This document shows, in pieces, positions 7,536 to 16,837 of a stretch of DNA of 64,000 nt (positions are counted from its first letter, which is position 1; every line of letters begins with the position of its first letter). The translations under genes were made by a program, and so were the position numbers. The notes under the pieces were generated by a model. The model ran no database searches and was not told the origin of the DNA. It saw nothing but the letters and a program-made list of their open reading frames with translations. Source of the DNA: an uncultured Paracoccaceae bacterium (GTDB taxonomy: Bacteria > Pseudomonadota > Alphaproteobacteria > Rhodobacterales > Rhodobacteraceae); assembly GCA_947498645.1 (NCBI GenBank), contig CANMKS010000001.1, forward strand, positions 558,001-622,000, read 5' to 3'.

Positions 7536-7964
7536 TCACATCCCGCGAAAGTTCCAAACTTCACCGACAGCAACGTCAAAGCCGCGCTCCAACCGCGCCA
7601 TCGTGGCATCAAGTGCAGGTCCACCCATTTGGGCAGCGCATTGGCCGACATGATCGGCGGCAGCCGCCACCTCGATCAGGCCAAGACGGGTAGCGACCAT
7701 TTCAATGTGTCGGGATGGTCTGCACATCGCGGCAAAGTCGCGGCGTGACAGGTGTTGCTGCAACAGGTCAAGCTGTGCTGCAACCTCCTCAAGCATCTGG
7801 CATATCACATCCTCGGCCTTAAACCAGTCCACATCAGCAGCGGCGTCGGCGACCAGACGTATTAGCGGATCAGGGTCGATATTGGCGCAACGCGATCCCG
7901 GCAAGGCAATAACATCCGCAGTTTCGATCTGATCAGACTTCAAAGGATAATCTACGTGTTTCAT
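7536..7964 (-). CDS. Hpt-like small protein, function unknown
   Basis: A 142-aa soluble, helix-rich protein. The C-terminal two thirds (VDWFKAEDVICQMLEEVAAQLDLL ... SRHIEMVATRLGLIEVAAAADHVGQCA) have the heptad pattern of a histidine phosphotransfer bundle. The usual HxLKG phospho-site is replaced by RHIEMVATRLGL, so phosphotransfer is doubtful. It is divergent from the carbonic anhydrase gene and 64 bp behind the M17 start. Assignment to the Hpt fold is inference from pattern only. Confidence 0.55.
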   Translation of the reverse strand: MKHVDYPLKSDQIETADVIALPGSRCANIDPDPLIRLVADAAADVDWFKAEDVICQMLEEVAAQLDLLQQHLSRRDFAAMCRPSRHIEMVATRLGLIEVAAAADHVGQCAAQMGGPALDATMARLERGFDVAVGEVWNFRGM

Positions 7965-8076
7965 GGGTACGGGTTACCGCGATATGGTTCTCAGAAGGTT
8001 GAGGCAGACGCAAAAAATCCCTCGAACTTCACGAAAATGCGACGTATTCATGGGAAAACATGCGAAAGACAAAACC

Positions 8077-8724
8077 ATGCAATATGCCCGCCCACTGCCC
8101 GCCTATCTGATCAACCGCTACCACGGCTGGAAGGCCACGACTTATACTGAAAACCGCGGATGGTATCGACGGCTGGCCGAGGATGGACAGCATCCGCGCT
8201 CAATGGTGATTTCCTGCTGTGACAGCCGTGTGAACGTCACGTCAATCTTTGGGGCGGATCATGGTGAATTCTTCATGCATCGCAATATCGCCAACCTGGT
8301 CCCACCCTATAACGCCGACGGCCATCACCACGGCACCTCTGCCGCGGTGGAATATGCCGTAACCGGGCTGAAGGTGGCCCACCTGATCATTGTGGGCCAT
8401 TCGGGCTGTGGTGGGGTTGAGGGTTGCTACAACATGTGCGCCGGAAATGCGCCCGAACTGGAAGACGCCAGCAGCTTTGTCGGGCGCTGGATGGATATTC
8501 TGCGCCCCGGCTATGACCGGCTGCCCAAAGGCGACGACGAAACACGCAAGCGCGCGCTGGAAAAAGCATCTATTGTGATCTCGCTGGAAAACCTGATGAG
8601 CTTTCCTTTTGTCAAATCCGCGATCGAGGATGAGCGCCTGTCGGTCCACGGGCTCTGGAACGACATCGGCGAAGGCAGCGTCGAGGTTTACGACCCCCAA
8701 ACGGCATCATTCAAACCAATCTAG
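8077..8724 (+). CDS. beta-class carbonic anhydrase
   Basis: A 215-aa enzyme that interconverts CO2 and bicarbonate. Zinc ligands are the cysteine of ISCCDSRV (C48) and H108/C111 of VGHSGCGG; the D49-R51 dyad is present. DSRVNVTSIFGADHGEFFMHRN and VPPY follow the family pattern. The start at 8077 (MQYARPLPAYL) gives the usual N-terminus; an in-frame ATG at 8050 would add nine residues, and neither has a strong ribosome site. It is followed after 7 bp by sbtA and then sbtB, so it probably handles bicarbonate at the import site. Confidence 0.95.
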   Translation: MQYARPLPAYLINRYHGWKATTYTENRGWYRRLAEDGQHPRSMVISCCDSRVNVTSIFGADHGEFFMHRNIANLVPPYNADGHHHGTSAAVEYAVTGLKVAHLIIVGHSGCGGVEGCYNMCAGNAPELEDASSFVGRWMDILRPGYDRLPKGDDETRKRALEKASIVISLENLMSFPFVKSAIEDERLSVHGLWNDIGEGSVEVYDPQTASFKPI

Positions 8725-8731
8725 GAGCAAG

Positions 8732-9709
8732 ATGCAGGAAATCTTTTCTCTGGCGGGTGAGAATCTGATCTCGCCCATCATCCTGAGCTTTGCGCTGGGA
8801 TTGGCTTCCGCCCTCGCCCGATCTGATCTGACAATCCCCGAGGCCGTGGCCAAGGGCATGTCGATCTACCTGCTTTTTGCGATCGGTTTCAAAGGCGGCG
8901 TCGCGGTGAGTGCCCACGGCGTCGATCAGACATTGATCCTGTCGTTGGTTGCAGGGCTAGTGCTGTCCTTTGGCCTGCCGCTGATCGCATTTGCCCTGCT
9001 CAGGGTGATGACGGGCCTGTCCAATGTCGATGCCGCCGCCGTCGCAGCACACTACGGGTCCATCAGTATCGTGACCTTTGTGGCGGCCACGTCCGTGCTT
9101 GAAGGGCAAATGATCGTTGCCGAAGGCTATATGGTCGCCGTCGCCGCCGTGATGGAGGCTCCGGCCATTCTATCGGCCCTCTGGCTGGTGGCGCGCAGCG
9201 GTTCCGGCGGCAAGATGGAACCGGGGCTGATACGCGAACTGCTGTTGAACGGCTCTATCGTACTTTTGGTCGGGTCGTTCTTCATAGGCGCGATTACGGG
9301 CGAAGATGGATTGGCCGAGATCAGTTCCTTCATCGTCTCACCCTTCAAAGGTGTGCTGTGCCTTTTCCTGCTGGATATGGGGCTGATCGCCGGGCGCGGG
9401 CTGCGCCAGTCGCGCGGCGTTCTGGGGATGGGGGCAATAGGCTTTGCCATTCTGATGCCGATTGTGGGCTCTGCCATCGGCCTTGCCGCGGGCATGGTTG
9501 TGGGTCTGTCGCTGGGCGGTATTGTCCTGATGATGGTGCTTAGCGCATCAGCAAGCTACATCGCCGTACCGGCGGCCATGCGGGTGGCCCTGCCCGAGGC
9601 AAATCCATCGGTCTATCTGACGCTGTCGCTGGGCGTCACATTCCCATTCAACCTGACGCTGGGTATCCCGCTTTATTTGGCGGTTGCACAGATGATCGCC
9701 GGAGGCTGA
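8732..9709 (+). CDS. sbtA: sodium-dependent bicarbonate transporter SbtA
   Basis: A 325-aa inner-membrane permease with about ten hydrophobic segments. The SbtA pattern is clear: ISPIILSFALGLASALARSDLTIPE at the N-terminus, LLFAIGFKGG, AAHYGSISIVTFVAA, and SASASYIAVPAAMR near the end, repeating the inverted halves of the fold. The start at 8732 has AGGAG 6 bp upstream. It sits between a carbonic anhydrase and an SbtB-like PII protein, the classic SbtA-SbtB pairing known from cyanobacteria. In a likely heterotroph it may serve anaplerotic carboxylation or pH balance (inference). Confidence 0.93.
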   Translation: MQEIFSLAGENLISPIILSFALGLASALARSDLTIPEAVAKGMSIYLLFAIGFKGGVAVSAHGVDQTLILSLVAGLVLSFGLPLIAFALLRVMTGLSNVDAAAVAAHYGSISIVTFVAATSVLEGQMIVAEGYMVAVAAVMEAPAILSALWLVARSGSGGKMEPGLIRELLLNGSIVLLVGSFFIGAITGEDGLAEISSFIVSPFKGVLCLFLLDMGLIAGRGLRQSRGVLGMGAIGFAILMPIVGSAIGLAAGMVVGLSLGGIVLMMVLSASASYIAVPAAMRVALPEANPSVYLTLSLGVTFPFNLTLGIPLYLAVAQMIAGG

Positions 9710-9711
9710 CA

Positions 9712-10020
9712 ATGCAAACGCATACCGCAAAACGGGTCGAGATCGTGATCGAAGCACCGCTGGAGCGGCGATTGACGGACGCCATCACAGAGGCAGGGGT
9801 CACAGGCTATACCGTCCTGCCCGTCCGGGGCGGATCAGGGCGTTCAGGCAAGTGGACACGCGAAGGTCAGATCGGCCGCGCAGGTATGGTCGCGGTGGTT
9901 TGCCTGATCAAGCCCGAAAGGCTTGATGCCCTGCTTGAGGCCGCGTTTGCCGTTGTCGAAAAACACATAGGCGTTGTCAGCATAACCGACGCGCAAGTAT
10001 TGCGGGCGGAACGGTTCTAG
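9712..10020 (+). CDS. sbtB: PII-like regulator SbtB
   Basis: A 102-aa PII-superfamily protein directly after sbtA (2-bp gap). KRVEIVIEAPLERRLTDAI and GYTVLPVRGGSGRSGKW give the first ferredoxin-like half and a short T-loop; MVAVVCLIKPERLDALL and VSITDAQVLRAERF close the fold. It lacks the T-loop tyrosine of GlnB/GlnK and ends without the CGPxGC tail of many cyanobacterial SbtB proteins, so the redox-sensitive R-loop is absent. It is expected to bind adenine nucleotides and gate SbtA. It overlaps zapE by 4 bp. Confidence 0.88.
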   Translation: MQTHTAKRVEIVIEAPLERRLTDAITEAGVTGYTVLPVRGGSGRSGKWTREGQIGRAGMVAVVCLIKPERLDALLEAAFAVVEKHIGVVSITDAQVLRAERF

Positions 10021-11093
10021 CCTGCCCAATCCACCGATTGCATCTCGCGCAGGCGGCTGGCCGTCCGTTCAAACTCGAACGTGCCTGTGCCTTCGACATA
10101 AAGCATCTCTGGTGTGGCAGCCGCCGTCGCGATCAGCTGCACCCGTGCCTCGTACAGCGCGTCAACCAATGTGACAAAGCGCTTTGCTTCATTGAAATTA
10201 TGGCGCGACAGGGCCGGAATATCCTCCAGGATCAGAACCCGAACAGCATCTGCCAATGCAAGATAATCAGCCGCCCCTAGCGGCTTGCCGCAAAGATCAA
10301 AGAACTTTGCGCGGGCCACACCATTGTGAAAATCGGGCAATTCGACCTCGCGGCCTTTGACGTGCAGCATCAGTGGTTCTGACATGCCGTTGCTCAAACG
10401 CTGCCAGATCTCCTCGACCGCTTGGCGCGCATCAGCATCCACCGGTGTGAAATAGCTGGGCGCTCCCGCAAGACGGTCCTGACGATAATCGGTCGGGCTG
10501 ACCAGTTCATGTACGACCATCCGCTCTTCCAGCAAGGCGATGAAGGGCGTGAACAGCTGACGGTTGAGACCATCCTTATAGAGATCACCAGGCGGGCGGT
10601 TGGAGGTTGTCACGACAGTGACACCGCCTGCGATCAACGCCTCAAACAGGCGGCCCACAATCATCGCATCGGTGATGTCGATGATCTGCATCTCATCAAA
10701 GGCCAGAAAGCGCACGGTCTCGGTCAGTTTGCCGGCAACCGGGGCCAGCGCGTCGTCTACACCGGATTTGCGGGCCTCGGTCATCTCGGCATGAACCCAT
10801 TGCATGAAGGCGTGGAAATGGCTGCGCTGCTTGGGGGCGTCTACCTGCTCATAGAGCAGGTCCATCAACATCGATTTACCACGACCGACACCACCCCACA
10901 TGTAAAGGCCGGGTTCGGGCGGCGGGGCCTTGCGAAAAAAGCCCCGTTTCGCAACAGGCGTGGCCATTGCAACACGGATCCGTTCCAGCTCCGGCAAGAC
11001 GGCCAGCTGGGCATCGTCGGCGCGCAGCGTTCCGGCATCTACGGCCGATTGATATGCGTCTTGCACTGTCATGAAATCTGGATAACGCGGCAT
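10017..11093 (-). CDS. zapE: cell division ATPase ZapE (AFG1 family)
   Basis: A 358-aa AAA-type ATPase. Walker A is GGVGRGKS (residues ~67-74) and Walker B is RFLAFDEMQ with D133/E134. TTSNRPPGDLYKDGLNRQLFTPF is a strong ZapE/AFG1 signature. In E. coli ZapE acts on the Z-ring during constriction; alphaproteobacterial and mitochondrial relatives also have quality-control roles. It is the last gene of the minus-strand run that starts near greA, 16 bp after the alpha/beta hydrolase gene. Confidence 0.95.
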   Translation of the reverse strand: MPRYPDFMTVQDAYQSAVDAGTLRADDAQLAVLPELERIRVAMATPVAKRGFFRKAPPPEPGLYMWGGVGRGKSMLMDLLYEQVDAPKQRSHFHAFMQWVHAEMTEARKSGVDDALAPVAGKLTETVRFLAFDEMQIIDITDAMIVGRLFEALIAGGVTVVTTSNRPPGDLYKDGLNRQLFTPFIALLEERMVVHELVSPTDYRQDRLAGAPSYFTPVDADARQAVEEIWQRLSNGMSEPLMLHVKGREVELPDFHNGVARAKFFDLCGKPLGAADYLALADAVRVLILEDIPALSRHNFNEAKRFVTLVDALYEARVQLIATAAATPEMLYVEGTGTFEFERTASRLREMQSVDWAG

Positions 11094-11109
11094 TGGTCCG
11101 GGCGAAAGG

Positions 11110-12042
11110 TCAGTCGCGCAAACTGTCGCGCAGGGCCTCGGTCAGCTCTGCGCCATTGGTATAGGGCAGGTCGTGATCCGCATCCTCAACCATCTCCTGA
11201 CGGGCATTGCGGTTCCACTCGGCCAGCAGGCCGATGGCGCGCAACGGGATCACGCTGTCATTCTGTGCCCAGATCGCAATGACGGGGATGGCCTTGCGGC
11301 CCAACCGACGATGCTCTTGTTCCTGCACTTCGTTAAGGATGCCGCGCCGCGCCGACAAAAGCGCAGGCAGAAAGCCGCGTCGGTTTAGCTGTCTGCGTTG
11401 GGCGCGATGCACAGGTTCCATGTCACGAGTATCGCCATCTTCGGGGATGTGCCGGGCCATCCGGCGACCGCCAAACATCAGATGCAGCCAGTCACCCAAC
11501 ACAGGCACACGGCGGCAGAACCCCGAAAACCGGCTTTCCTTCGTGCACACGCCCGCACTTGCAAGCAGGATCACCCGTTTGATGATGTAAGGGTTGGCAA
11601 TGGCAAATGCCGTGGCAATGGCCCCGCCCATAGAATAGCCGACAATCGTGATATCCTCACGCAGGTCATGCACTTCGCAAAGATCGGTCAGTTGGCGCAG
11701 AAAAAAGGCCCGATCCTGCAACCCCTTTGGAGCGTCTGACAGGCCGCGCCCATAGAGGTCATAGACCAAGACCCGATAGCCCAGATTTCCCAGACCTTCG
11801 GCAACCGCGTGCATTCCGTCAGATGGGGCGTTCAGCCCATGCACCACCACGGCCACCGGGCCACGCGCGGGGCCAAACCAGCGATAATAGGTGATCCCCT
11901 GAGACAGATGCGCGAACCCACCTTCGGCACGAAACCGGTTTTCGACACTGATATCGGGTTTGCGTCGCTCAACGTGAAACGGCCAGATCGCCAAGGCCAG
12001 AAAGGCCAGAACCGCCATTGTCACTACTGACCACCACAACAT
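11110..12042 (-). CDS. membrane-anchored alpha/beta hydrolase
   Basis: A 310-aa protein with one N-terminal hydrophobic helix (MLWWSVVTMAVLAFLALAIW) and a serine-hydrolase domain. The nucleophile elbow is VGYSMGG with S137; VVVHGLNAPSDG forms the oxyanion region, and the acid and histidine candidates are in WAQNDSVIP and DADHDLPYT. The substrate is not deducible. The ATG at 12042 was preferred because GCAGGG precedes it; a GTG at 12054 is possible. It lies in a same-strand block between the ornithine cyclodeaminase-like gene and zapE. Confidence 0.85.
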   Translation of the reverse strand: MLWWSVVTMAVLAFLALAIWPFHVERRKPDISVENRFRAEGGFAHLSQGITYYRWFGPARGPVAVVVHGLNAPSDGMHAVAEGLGNLGYRVLVYDLYGRGLSDAPKGLQDRAFFLRQLTDLCEVHDLREDITIVGYSMGGAIATAFAIANPYIIKRVILLASAGVCTKESRFSGFCRRVPVLGDWLHLMFGGRRMARHIPEDGDTRDMEPVHRAQRRQLNRRGFLPALLSARRGILNEVQEQEHRRLGRKAIPVIAIWAQNDSVIPLRAIGLLAEWNRNARQEMVEDADHDLPYTNGAELTEALRDSLRD

Positions 12043-12081
12043 CAAGCCCTGCACCTCTTACCCATTCAGACAATCTTGCAC

Positions 12082-12996
12082 TTAGCCTGAACGCCCCCAG
12101 GCATCCAGAATGTATCGGCTGGTCATCAAATCAAGATGCGCGCCCCCGCCATTCTTAAACAGCGTAATTTCGTCAGTTCTATGGCGGGCGAACGCAGCAA
12201 GATCATAGTAATCCGCCACAATGCTGCCCGCGTCAAAGGTGCCTGCGGCGATGGGTATTTTCAACTCACCGATATGGCCCACGGTCGTTTCCTTGCTGTC
12301 GACAAACACGCGCGCACGCTGCAACGCTACATCATCGACCTCGCGCATATCAGGGCGATAAGCGCCAATCAGGTCGATATGCTGGCCCGGCTGAAACCAC
12401 GCGCCCTTAATCAACGGTTCTGTTGTCATCGTGGCCGAGGTGACAATGTCAGCCTCCTTGACCGCCGCTTCCAGATCCTGCGCTACGGCTATATCCGGAA
12501 ACGCCGCCTGCAACGCCTCTGCCCCCGCAGCAGAGCGGTTCCAAACGGTGAACTGTGCCTGCGGGAATGCGGCGCCATAAGCCTCGCGCAGGGAATGACC
12601 GACTGTGCCTGACCCTACGATCAGGATCTTGCAACTGTCCGGGCGGGCCAACCGGCGCGCGGCAAGCAGGCTATCCCCCGCTGTTTTCCATTTCGTGACC
12701 AGCGCGAAATCCAGGATCGCCTCAAGCGCACCATCCTTGCCTGAAAACAGGTTCACTGCTCCGGCAATTGCCGGTTTTCCCTCTGCCTTGTTGCCGGGAA
12801 AAATCGTGGCGCATTTAATCGCCAGGCCCAGCCCGGCAATCCAGGCAGAGCGGTTCAGCAATGTGTTGTCACCCTCGTAAAGGAACACGTCTGCCACATC
12901 GGCCCTTGGGCCTCCATGCCCCGCCGCCAATGCATCGGTAAGCGCCAACCAATCAAGGTTCTTCTGGCCTTCCGCAAAAGGGATAACTTCGGTCAT
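12082..12996 (-). CDS. ornithine cyclodeaminase / mu-crystallin family protein
   Basis: A 304-aa NAD(P)-dependent family member. The Rossmann motif is ILIVGSGTVGHSLREAY; the substrate pocket region includes KCATIFPGN and KTAGDSLLAARRLARP, and TSATMTTEPLI plus HIDLIGAYRPDMREVD are typical. Family members include ornithine cyclodeaminase, alanine dehydrogenase and ketimine reductase; the exact reaction cannot be fixed here. Its ATG overlaps the HAD stop by 4 bp, so the two are coupled. Confidence 0.9.
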   Translation of the reverse strand: MTEVIPFAEGQKNLDWLALTDALAAGHGGPRADVADVFLYEGDNTLLNRSAWIAGLGLAIKCATIFPGNKAEGKPAIAGAVNLFSGKDGALEAILDFALVTKWKTAGDSLLAARRLARPDSCKILIVGSGTVGHSLREAYGAAFPQAQFTVWNRSAAGAEALQAAFPDIAVAQDLEAAVKEADIVTSATMTTEPLIKGAWFQPGQHIDLIGAYRPDMREVDDVALQRARVFVDSKETTVGHIGELKIPIAAGTFDAGSIVADYYDLAAFARHRTDEITLFKNGGGAHLDLMTSRYILDAWGRSG

Positions 12997-13616
12997 TGCG
13001 CGGCCTCCTTTGTCAGCAACCCTTCAGCGATCAACCGATCCGCCCAGCCCTGCGGCCCATCAAAGTGATGCACCTGCCAGCCCCGCGCAGCAGCGACATT
13101 GATGTTATCGATACGATCATCGGCAAACAGCAATCCCGCAGGCGGCACACCGCAATCAGCCTCCACCATTTCGTAAATCCGCGCCTCTGGTTTGATCACG
13201 CCCATATGACCCGAGATATAGCGGCGATCAAATTCACCCAGAAAAGGATAAACCGGCTCTGCTACTTCAAAGGTCTGGATGCCAAAATTCGTCAGCGCAA
13301 AGACAGGGATCTGTGCGGCGCGCAAGGCACGCAGCAAACGCACCGAATGATCTATCGCGGGGGCTGCCATCTCGATCCAGCGGTCATGCCACATGCGAAC
13401 CTCGTCGCGCCAATCAGGGTGGATTTCGGCGGCGGCATAGATCGTGTCACGGAAGTTGCCGCCCCGGTCGACCACATCATTGATGCCATGCAGATCAATC
13501 GCCGCAAACATCGCGCGGCGGCGCTCTGCGCCAATCACGCTGTCGTAAAACCGTTCCGGCTGCCATTCGATCAGCACGTTGCCGATATCGAACACCACAG
13601 CTTGCACTTTGGTCAT
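12993..13616 (-). CDS. HAD-like phosphatase (subfamily IA)
   Basis: A 207-aa protein starting MTKVQAVVFDIGNVLIEW, which carries the nucleophile D10. The cap follows (RRRAMFAAIDLHGIN...), then motif II in ALTNFG, motif III lysine in GVIKPEARIYE and motif IV in LLFADDRIDNI. FDxGNV proteins of this kind include YihX-like sugar phosphatases and haloacid/epoxide-type hydrolases. The start at 13616 has GGGAG upstream; the longer in-frame reading overlaps the DMT gene and was rejected. It is translationally coupled to the ornithine cyclodeaminase-like gene. Confidence 0.9.
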   Translation of the reverse strand: MTKVQAVVFDIGNVLIEWQPERFYDSVIGAERRRAMFAAIDLHGINDVVDRGGNFRDTIYAAAEIHPDWRDEVRMWHDRWIEMAAPAIDHSVRLLRALRAAQIPVFALTNFGIQTFEVAEPVYPFLGEFDRRYISGHMGVIKPEARIYEMVEADCGVPPAGLLFADDRIDNINVAAARGWQVHHFDGPQGWADRLIAEGLLTKEAAQ

Positions 13617-13644
13617 TACTGCTCCCGTTTTGTCTGGTCGCAGA

Positions 13645-14598
13645 TTAACGCCGCACCGGGCGCTGTAAAGCGACCGGCTTGGTCTTGGCCTCACGCCAGA
13701 TCGTGAAAAGGCCAGCGCCAAGGATCAGCGCCATGCCCAAGTAGTCCAGACCACCGGGAAACTCGTCAAAGACGATCATGCCCCAGACCACGGACATAGG
13801 CAGGGCCAGATACTCGAACGGGGCCACATATGAAGCCTCGGCCACCCGGTAGGCCTGCGAAATCAGATACCCCCCAATGCCGATACCGATCCCGATGATG
13901 GCAAAGACGGGATAATCGGCGGGCACGGGCCAGCTCCACGCGCGGAACAGGAACGCAAGCGAGGGATCGGCGTGATCGCCAAAGCGTCCGTCGCCAACGA
14001 ACAGACCAAAGAGGAGACCAACAATGATGAACATGATCTGTATATAGAACGCCATCGTCGTCGCACTTTCGGTGCCGCCAATCCGGCGTGTGATGATATG
14101 AATACCCGCATAGCAAAACGCTGCGGCCAGCGGCAGCAAAGATGCCACCTGAAAGGCTTGCGTCCCCGGACGCATCATGACCAGAACCCCCACAAAACCA
14201 ACAGCGATGGCAACCCAGCGCCTAGGCCCCACGACCTCTCCCAGAAACAGGACCGAGAACATGGTAATCACCAGCGGGCTGACGAAAAAGATCGCAACCG
14301 CATCCGCCAAAGGCATCGCTGCCAGCCCCAAGAAAAAGGTCATATTCGCAAGAACGACGCAAAACCCGCGCAGCAAATGCATGGGCAAGCGTTTGGTGCG
14401 CGCAATGGCCCGGCCCGTCGTCATGGGTGCGATGATCAACACAATCACCAAAAGACCGATAACCGAACGGATCAGCACAACCTGATGCAAGGCATAACCG
14501 CCGCTTAGAAACTTGATGGCCACATCATTGATAGAAAAGAACACCACTGAAATCGCCGCGCAGATTGCACCGAGTTTCGCGGGGGACATCTGTGTCAT
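13645..14598 (-). CDS. DMT family (EamA) transporter
   Basis: A 317-aa inner-membrane protein with ten predicted helices in two EamA repeats. The first has [27 protein letters not shown] and [26 protein letters not shown]; the second has [27 protein letters not shown]. Such carriers export amino acids or other metabolites. The ATG overlaps the YaiI stop by 4 bp. Confidence 0.92.
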   Translation of the reverse strand: MTQMSPAKLGAICAAISVVFFSINDVAIKFLSGGYALHQVVLIRSVIGLLVIVLIIAPMTTGRAIARTKRLPMHLLRGFCVVLANMTFFLGLAAMPLADAVAIFFVSPLVITMFSVLFLGEVVGPRRWVAIAVGFVGVLVMMRPGTQAFQVASLLPLAAAFCYAGIHIITRRIGGTESATTMAFYIQIMFIIVGLLFGLFVGDGRFGDHADPSLAFLFRAWSWPVPADYPVFAIIGIGIGIGGYLISQAYRVAEASYVAPFEYLALPMSVVWGMIVFDEFPGGLDYLGMALILGAGLFTIWREAKTKPVALQRPVRR

Positions 14599-15041
14599 AA
14601 TCGTGCCGCCGCACGCACGGCGCGTTCCAGCGCATCCAGAAACCGCGCGCGGTCGGCCTTGCCAAACGGCTTGCCACCACCCTGCTGGAACGGATCAGCG
14701 GCGCGCATATCTGCCATCAGATCGCGGGTTGCCAGCACGTTGCCGATATTGGCCTGCGTCAGCGCCTCGCCGTTATGCTTGAGCACAAGCGCGCCGTTCT
14801 CAATGCAACGCGCGGCCAACGGGATATCCCCGGTGATCACCACATCGCCCCTGATTGCGCGATCCGCAATCCACATGTCAGCCACATCAGGGCCATCGGG
14901 CACGACAACCGTCTCGACAAAAGGATTGGGCGAGGGCCTGATACCGCCATTGGATACCACGAACATCTTCAGCTTATGACGTGTACCGACACGTTCCACC
15001 TCGGCCTTCACCGGGCAGGCATCGGCATCAACGTAAATCAT
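14595..15041 (-). CDS. YaiI/YqxD family (DUF188) protein
   Basis: A 148-aa member of UPF0178. It has the PIN-like acidic pattern [12 protein letters not shown] at the N-terminus, [25 protein letters not shown] in the middle (acidic residues conserved), and the C-terminal [20 protein letters not shown] metal-dependent nuclease-like activity is suspected for the family but not established. It overlaps both fghA upstream and the DMT transporter downstream by 4 bp. Confidence 0.93.
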   Translation of the reverse strand: MIYVDADACPVKAEVERVGTRHKLKMFVVSNGGIRPSPNPFVETVVVPDGPDVADMWIADRAIRGDVVITGDIPLAARCIENGALVLKHNGEALTQANIGNVLATRDLMADMRAADPFQQGGGKPFGKADRARFLDALERAVRAAARL

Positions 15042-15865
15042 CGATAGAGCGCCTCTGCATGGAACGCGACGTGGTCTTCCATGAAGGTCGAGATGAAGAA
15101 ATAGGAATGGTCATAACCCTTTTGCAGCCTGATCTGCCCTTCCTGACGCTTTTCGGCCATGGCCTGCGCCAGATGCTCTGTCCCCAGCAAATCACCAAAC
15201 TGATCGTCGGTGCCGGTATCAATCAGGACCGGGCCGTCAAATCCCATATCCTTCATCAAGATGGTCGCGTCATGCGGCCCCCAATTCGCCTCATCGCCCC
15301 AATAGGCGGCGAACTGTTTGCGGCCCCAATCACTTGCCGTGGGGTGGCAGATCGGCGCAAAGGCCGACACAGACCGAAAGCGCCCTGGCAAGGCCATCGC
15401 CATTGTCAGCGCACCATGGCCACCCATGGAATGCCCTGCGATGGACTGGCGCGACATATCCAGCGGGAATGTCTCAGCCAAAAGCGCGGGTAACTCCTCG
15501 GCCACATAAGTCCACATCTTGAAATGTGTGTCCCAGGGCGCTTGTGTCGCATCAATGTAGAAACCAGCGCCCTGGCCCAGATCATAGGCCTCATCATTGG
15601 GCACATCATCGCCACGCGGCGACGTGTCGGGAAAGACCAGTGCAATTCCCTGTTCTGCGGCCCAGGCCTGCGCGCCGGCCTTGGTCATGGCGTTCTCATG
15701 GGTACAGGTCAGCCCGGACAAAAACCACAAAACGGGGACAGGGCCATGCTGGGCCTCTTCGGGCAGAAATACCGCAAAGGTCATGTCGCAGGAACACGCC
15801 TCGGACGCATGAGAATAAACCCCCTGCGTGCCGCCATAGCACCGGTTTTCAGACAAAGTTTTCAT
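15038..15865 (-). CDS. fghA: S-formylglutathione hydrolase
   Basis: A 275-aa serine esterase that hydrolyses S-formylglutathione to formate and glutathione, following FrmA. The nucleophile lies in [13 protein letters not shown] (S145 region). [34 protein letters not shown] and [11 protein letters not shown] (catalytic His) are diagnostic. It leads a coupled block with yaiI and the DMT gene; frmA is at 2343, so the pathway is split over two loci in this window. Confidence 0.96.
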   Translation of the reverse strand: MKTLSENRCYGGTQGVYSHASEACSCDMTFAVFLPEEAQHGPVPVLWFLSGLTCTHENAMTKAGAQAWAAEQGIALVFPDTSPRGDDVPNDEAYDLGQGAGFYIDATQAPWDTHFKMWTYVAEELPALLAETFPLDMSRQSIAGHSMGGHGALTMAMALPGRFRSVSAFAPICHPTASDWGRKQFAAYWGDEANWGPHDATILMKDMGFDGPVLIDTGTDDQFGDLLGTEHLAQAMAEKRQEGQIRLQKGYDHSYFFISTFMEDHVAFHAEALYR

Positions 15866-15902
15866 GACGCACCCTTTCGTTTCCTCAAGGGCTAGCGCAG
15901 GT

Positions 15903-16832
15903 TTAGAAACTTGTCACCCACGCAATGACCAAAGAGACGGTGACAACACTGATCGCGGTCGAAATCAGGATCGAGGCTGACACGCGGGATGGCGCCACAC
16001 CATAGTGTTGAGCAAGGATATAAACGTTGCCTGCAACAGGCAGCGACGCAGCAGCAATCATGACACCGGCAGCGTAAGCGTCGATCTGAAACACAAACAG
16101 TGCCGCCACCGCCACGGCGGCGGGATGCAGCACCAGCTTGCAAAGACTCAGCCAGCCCGCGACGGCGATCCGCTCTGCCGATTTTGACGCCAGCGAAGCG
16201 CCAATTGCAAACAAGGCTCCGGGTGTTGCGGCAGCCCCCAGAAGCAGCAGAAAATCATTGACCGGATCAGGGATCGGCAGACCATAGGCCGAGACGAGCA
16301 ATCCCAGCGAGACCGACACGATCATCGGGTTCTTGATCAGGCCTAGCGCCACGGTCACCAATACCTTCGGTGACATGCGCCCATCGCGCGAGCCGGTGAT
16401 CAGGATCACGATCAAACTGCCAAAGACGATCAGATCAACGGCCAGGACCATCATCACAGGGCCGATCGCCGCCTCGCCCAGTAGCAATACCAGCATTGGA
16501 ATGCCCAGAAAGCCGACGTTGCCAATGACCGCGCATTGGCCCTCCACCGCGGCCTCTGCCATCGGCAGACCACGGCGCAGGGCAATCCAGTTGGCCAAAA
16601 GATAGACCACCGTTGTGCCCGCCAGATAGGCAAAGACAAATTGCCAGTCCAGGATGTTGGCCAGTGACAGGTTCGCCGAAAAGCGAAACAACATCGCCGA
16701 CAGCGCAAAATAGAACACGAATTTGGTGAGGTAGGCCGTCGCCTCTTCGGAAAAGAACTTGGTCACGCCAGAACCGTAACCAAGAGCGATCAGCATAAAG
16801 AACGGCAGTGTCTGAAGGAAGATATCCCACAT
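15903..16832 (-). CDS. AEC family auxin-efflux-type transporter
   Basis: A 309-aa membrane protein with about ten helices and the AEC/BASS-like layout: FFMLIALGYGSGVTKFFSEEA at the N-terminus, NVGFLGIPMLVLLLGEAAIGP in the first half, and GALFAIGASLA plus ASLPVAGNVYILAQHYGV in the second. Bacterial members export dicarboxylates or other small acids; the substrate is unknown. It is 5 bp from the upstream membrane-protein gene on the same strand. Confidence 0.9.
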   Translation of the reverse strand: MWDIFLQTLPFFMLIALGYGSGVTKFFSEEATAYLTKFVFYFALSAMLFRFSANLSLANILDWQFVFAYLAGTTVVYLLANWIALRRGLPMAEAAVEGQCAVIGNVGFLGIPMLVLLLGEAAIGPVMMVLAVDLIVFGSLIVILITGSRDGRMSPKVLVTVALGLIKNPMIVSVSLGLLVSAYGLPIPDPVNDFLLLLGAAATPGALFAIGASLASKSAERIAVAGWLSLCKLVLHPAAVAVAALFVFQIDAYAAGVMIAAASLPVAGNVYILAQHYGVAPSRVSASILISTAISVVTVSLVIAWVTSF

Positions 16833-16837
16833 CGGGG

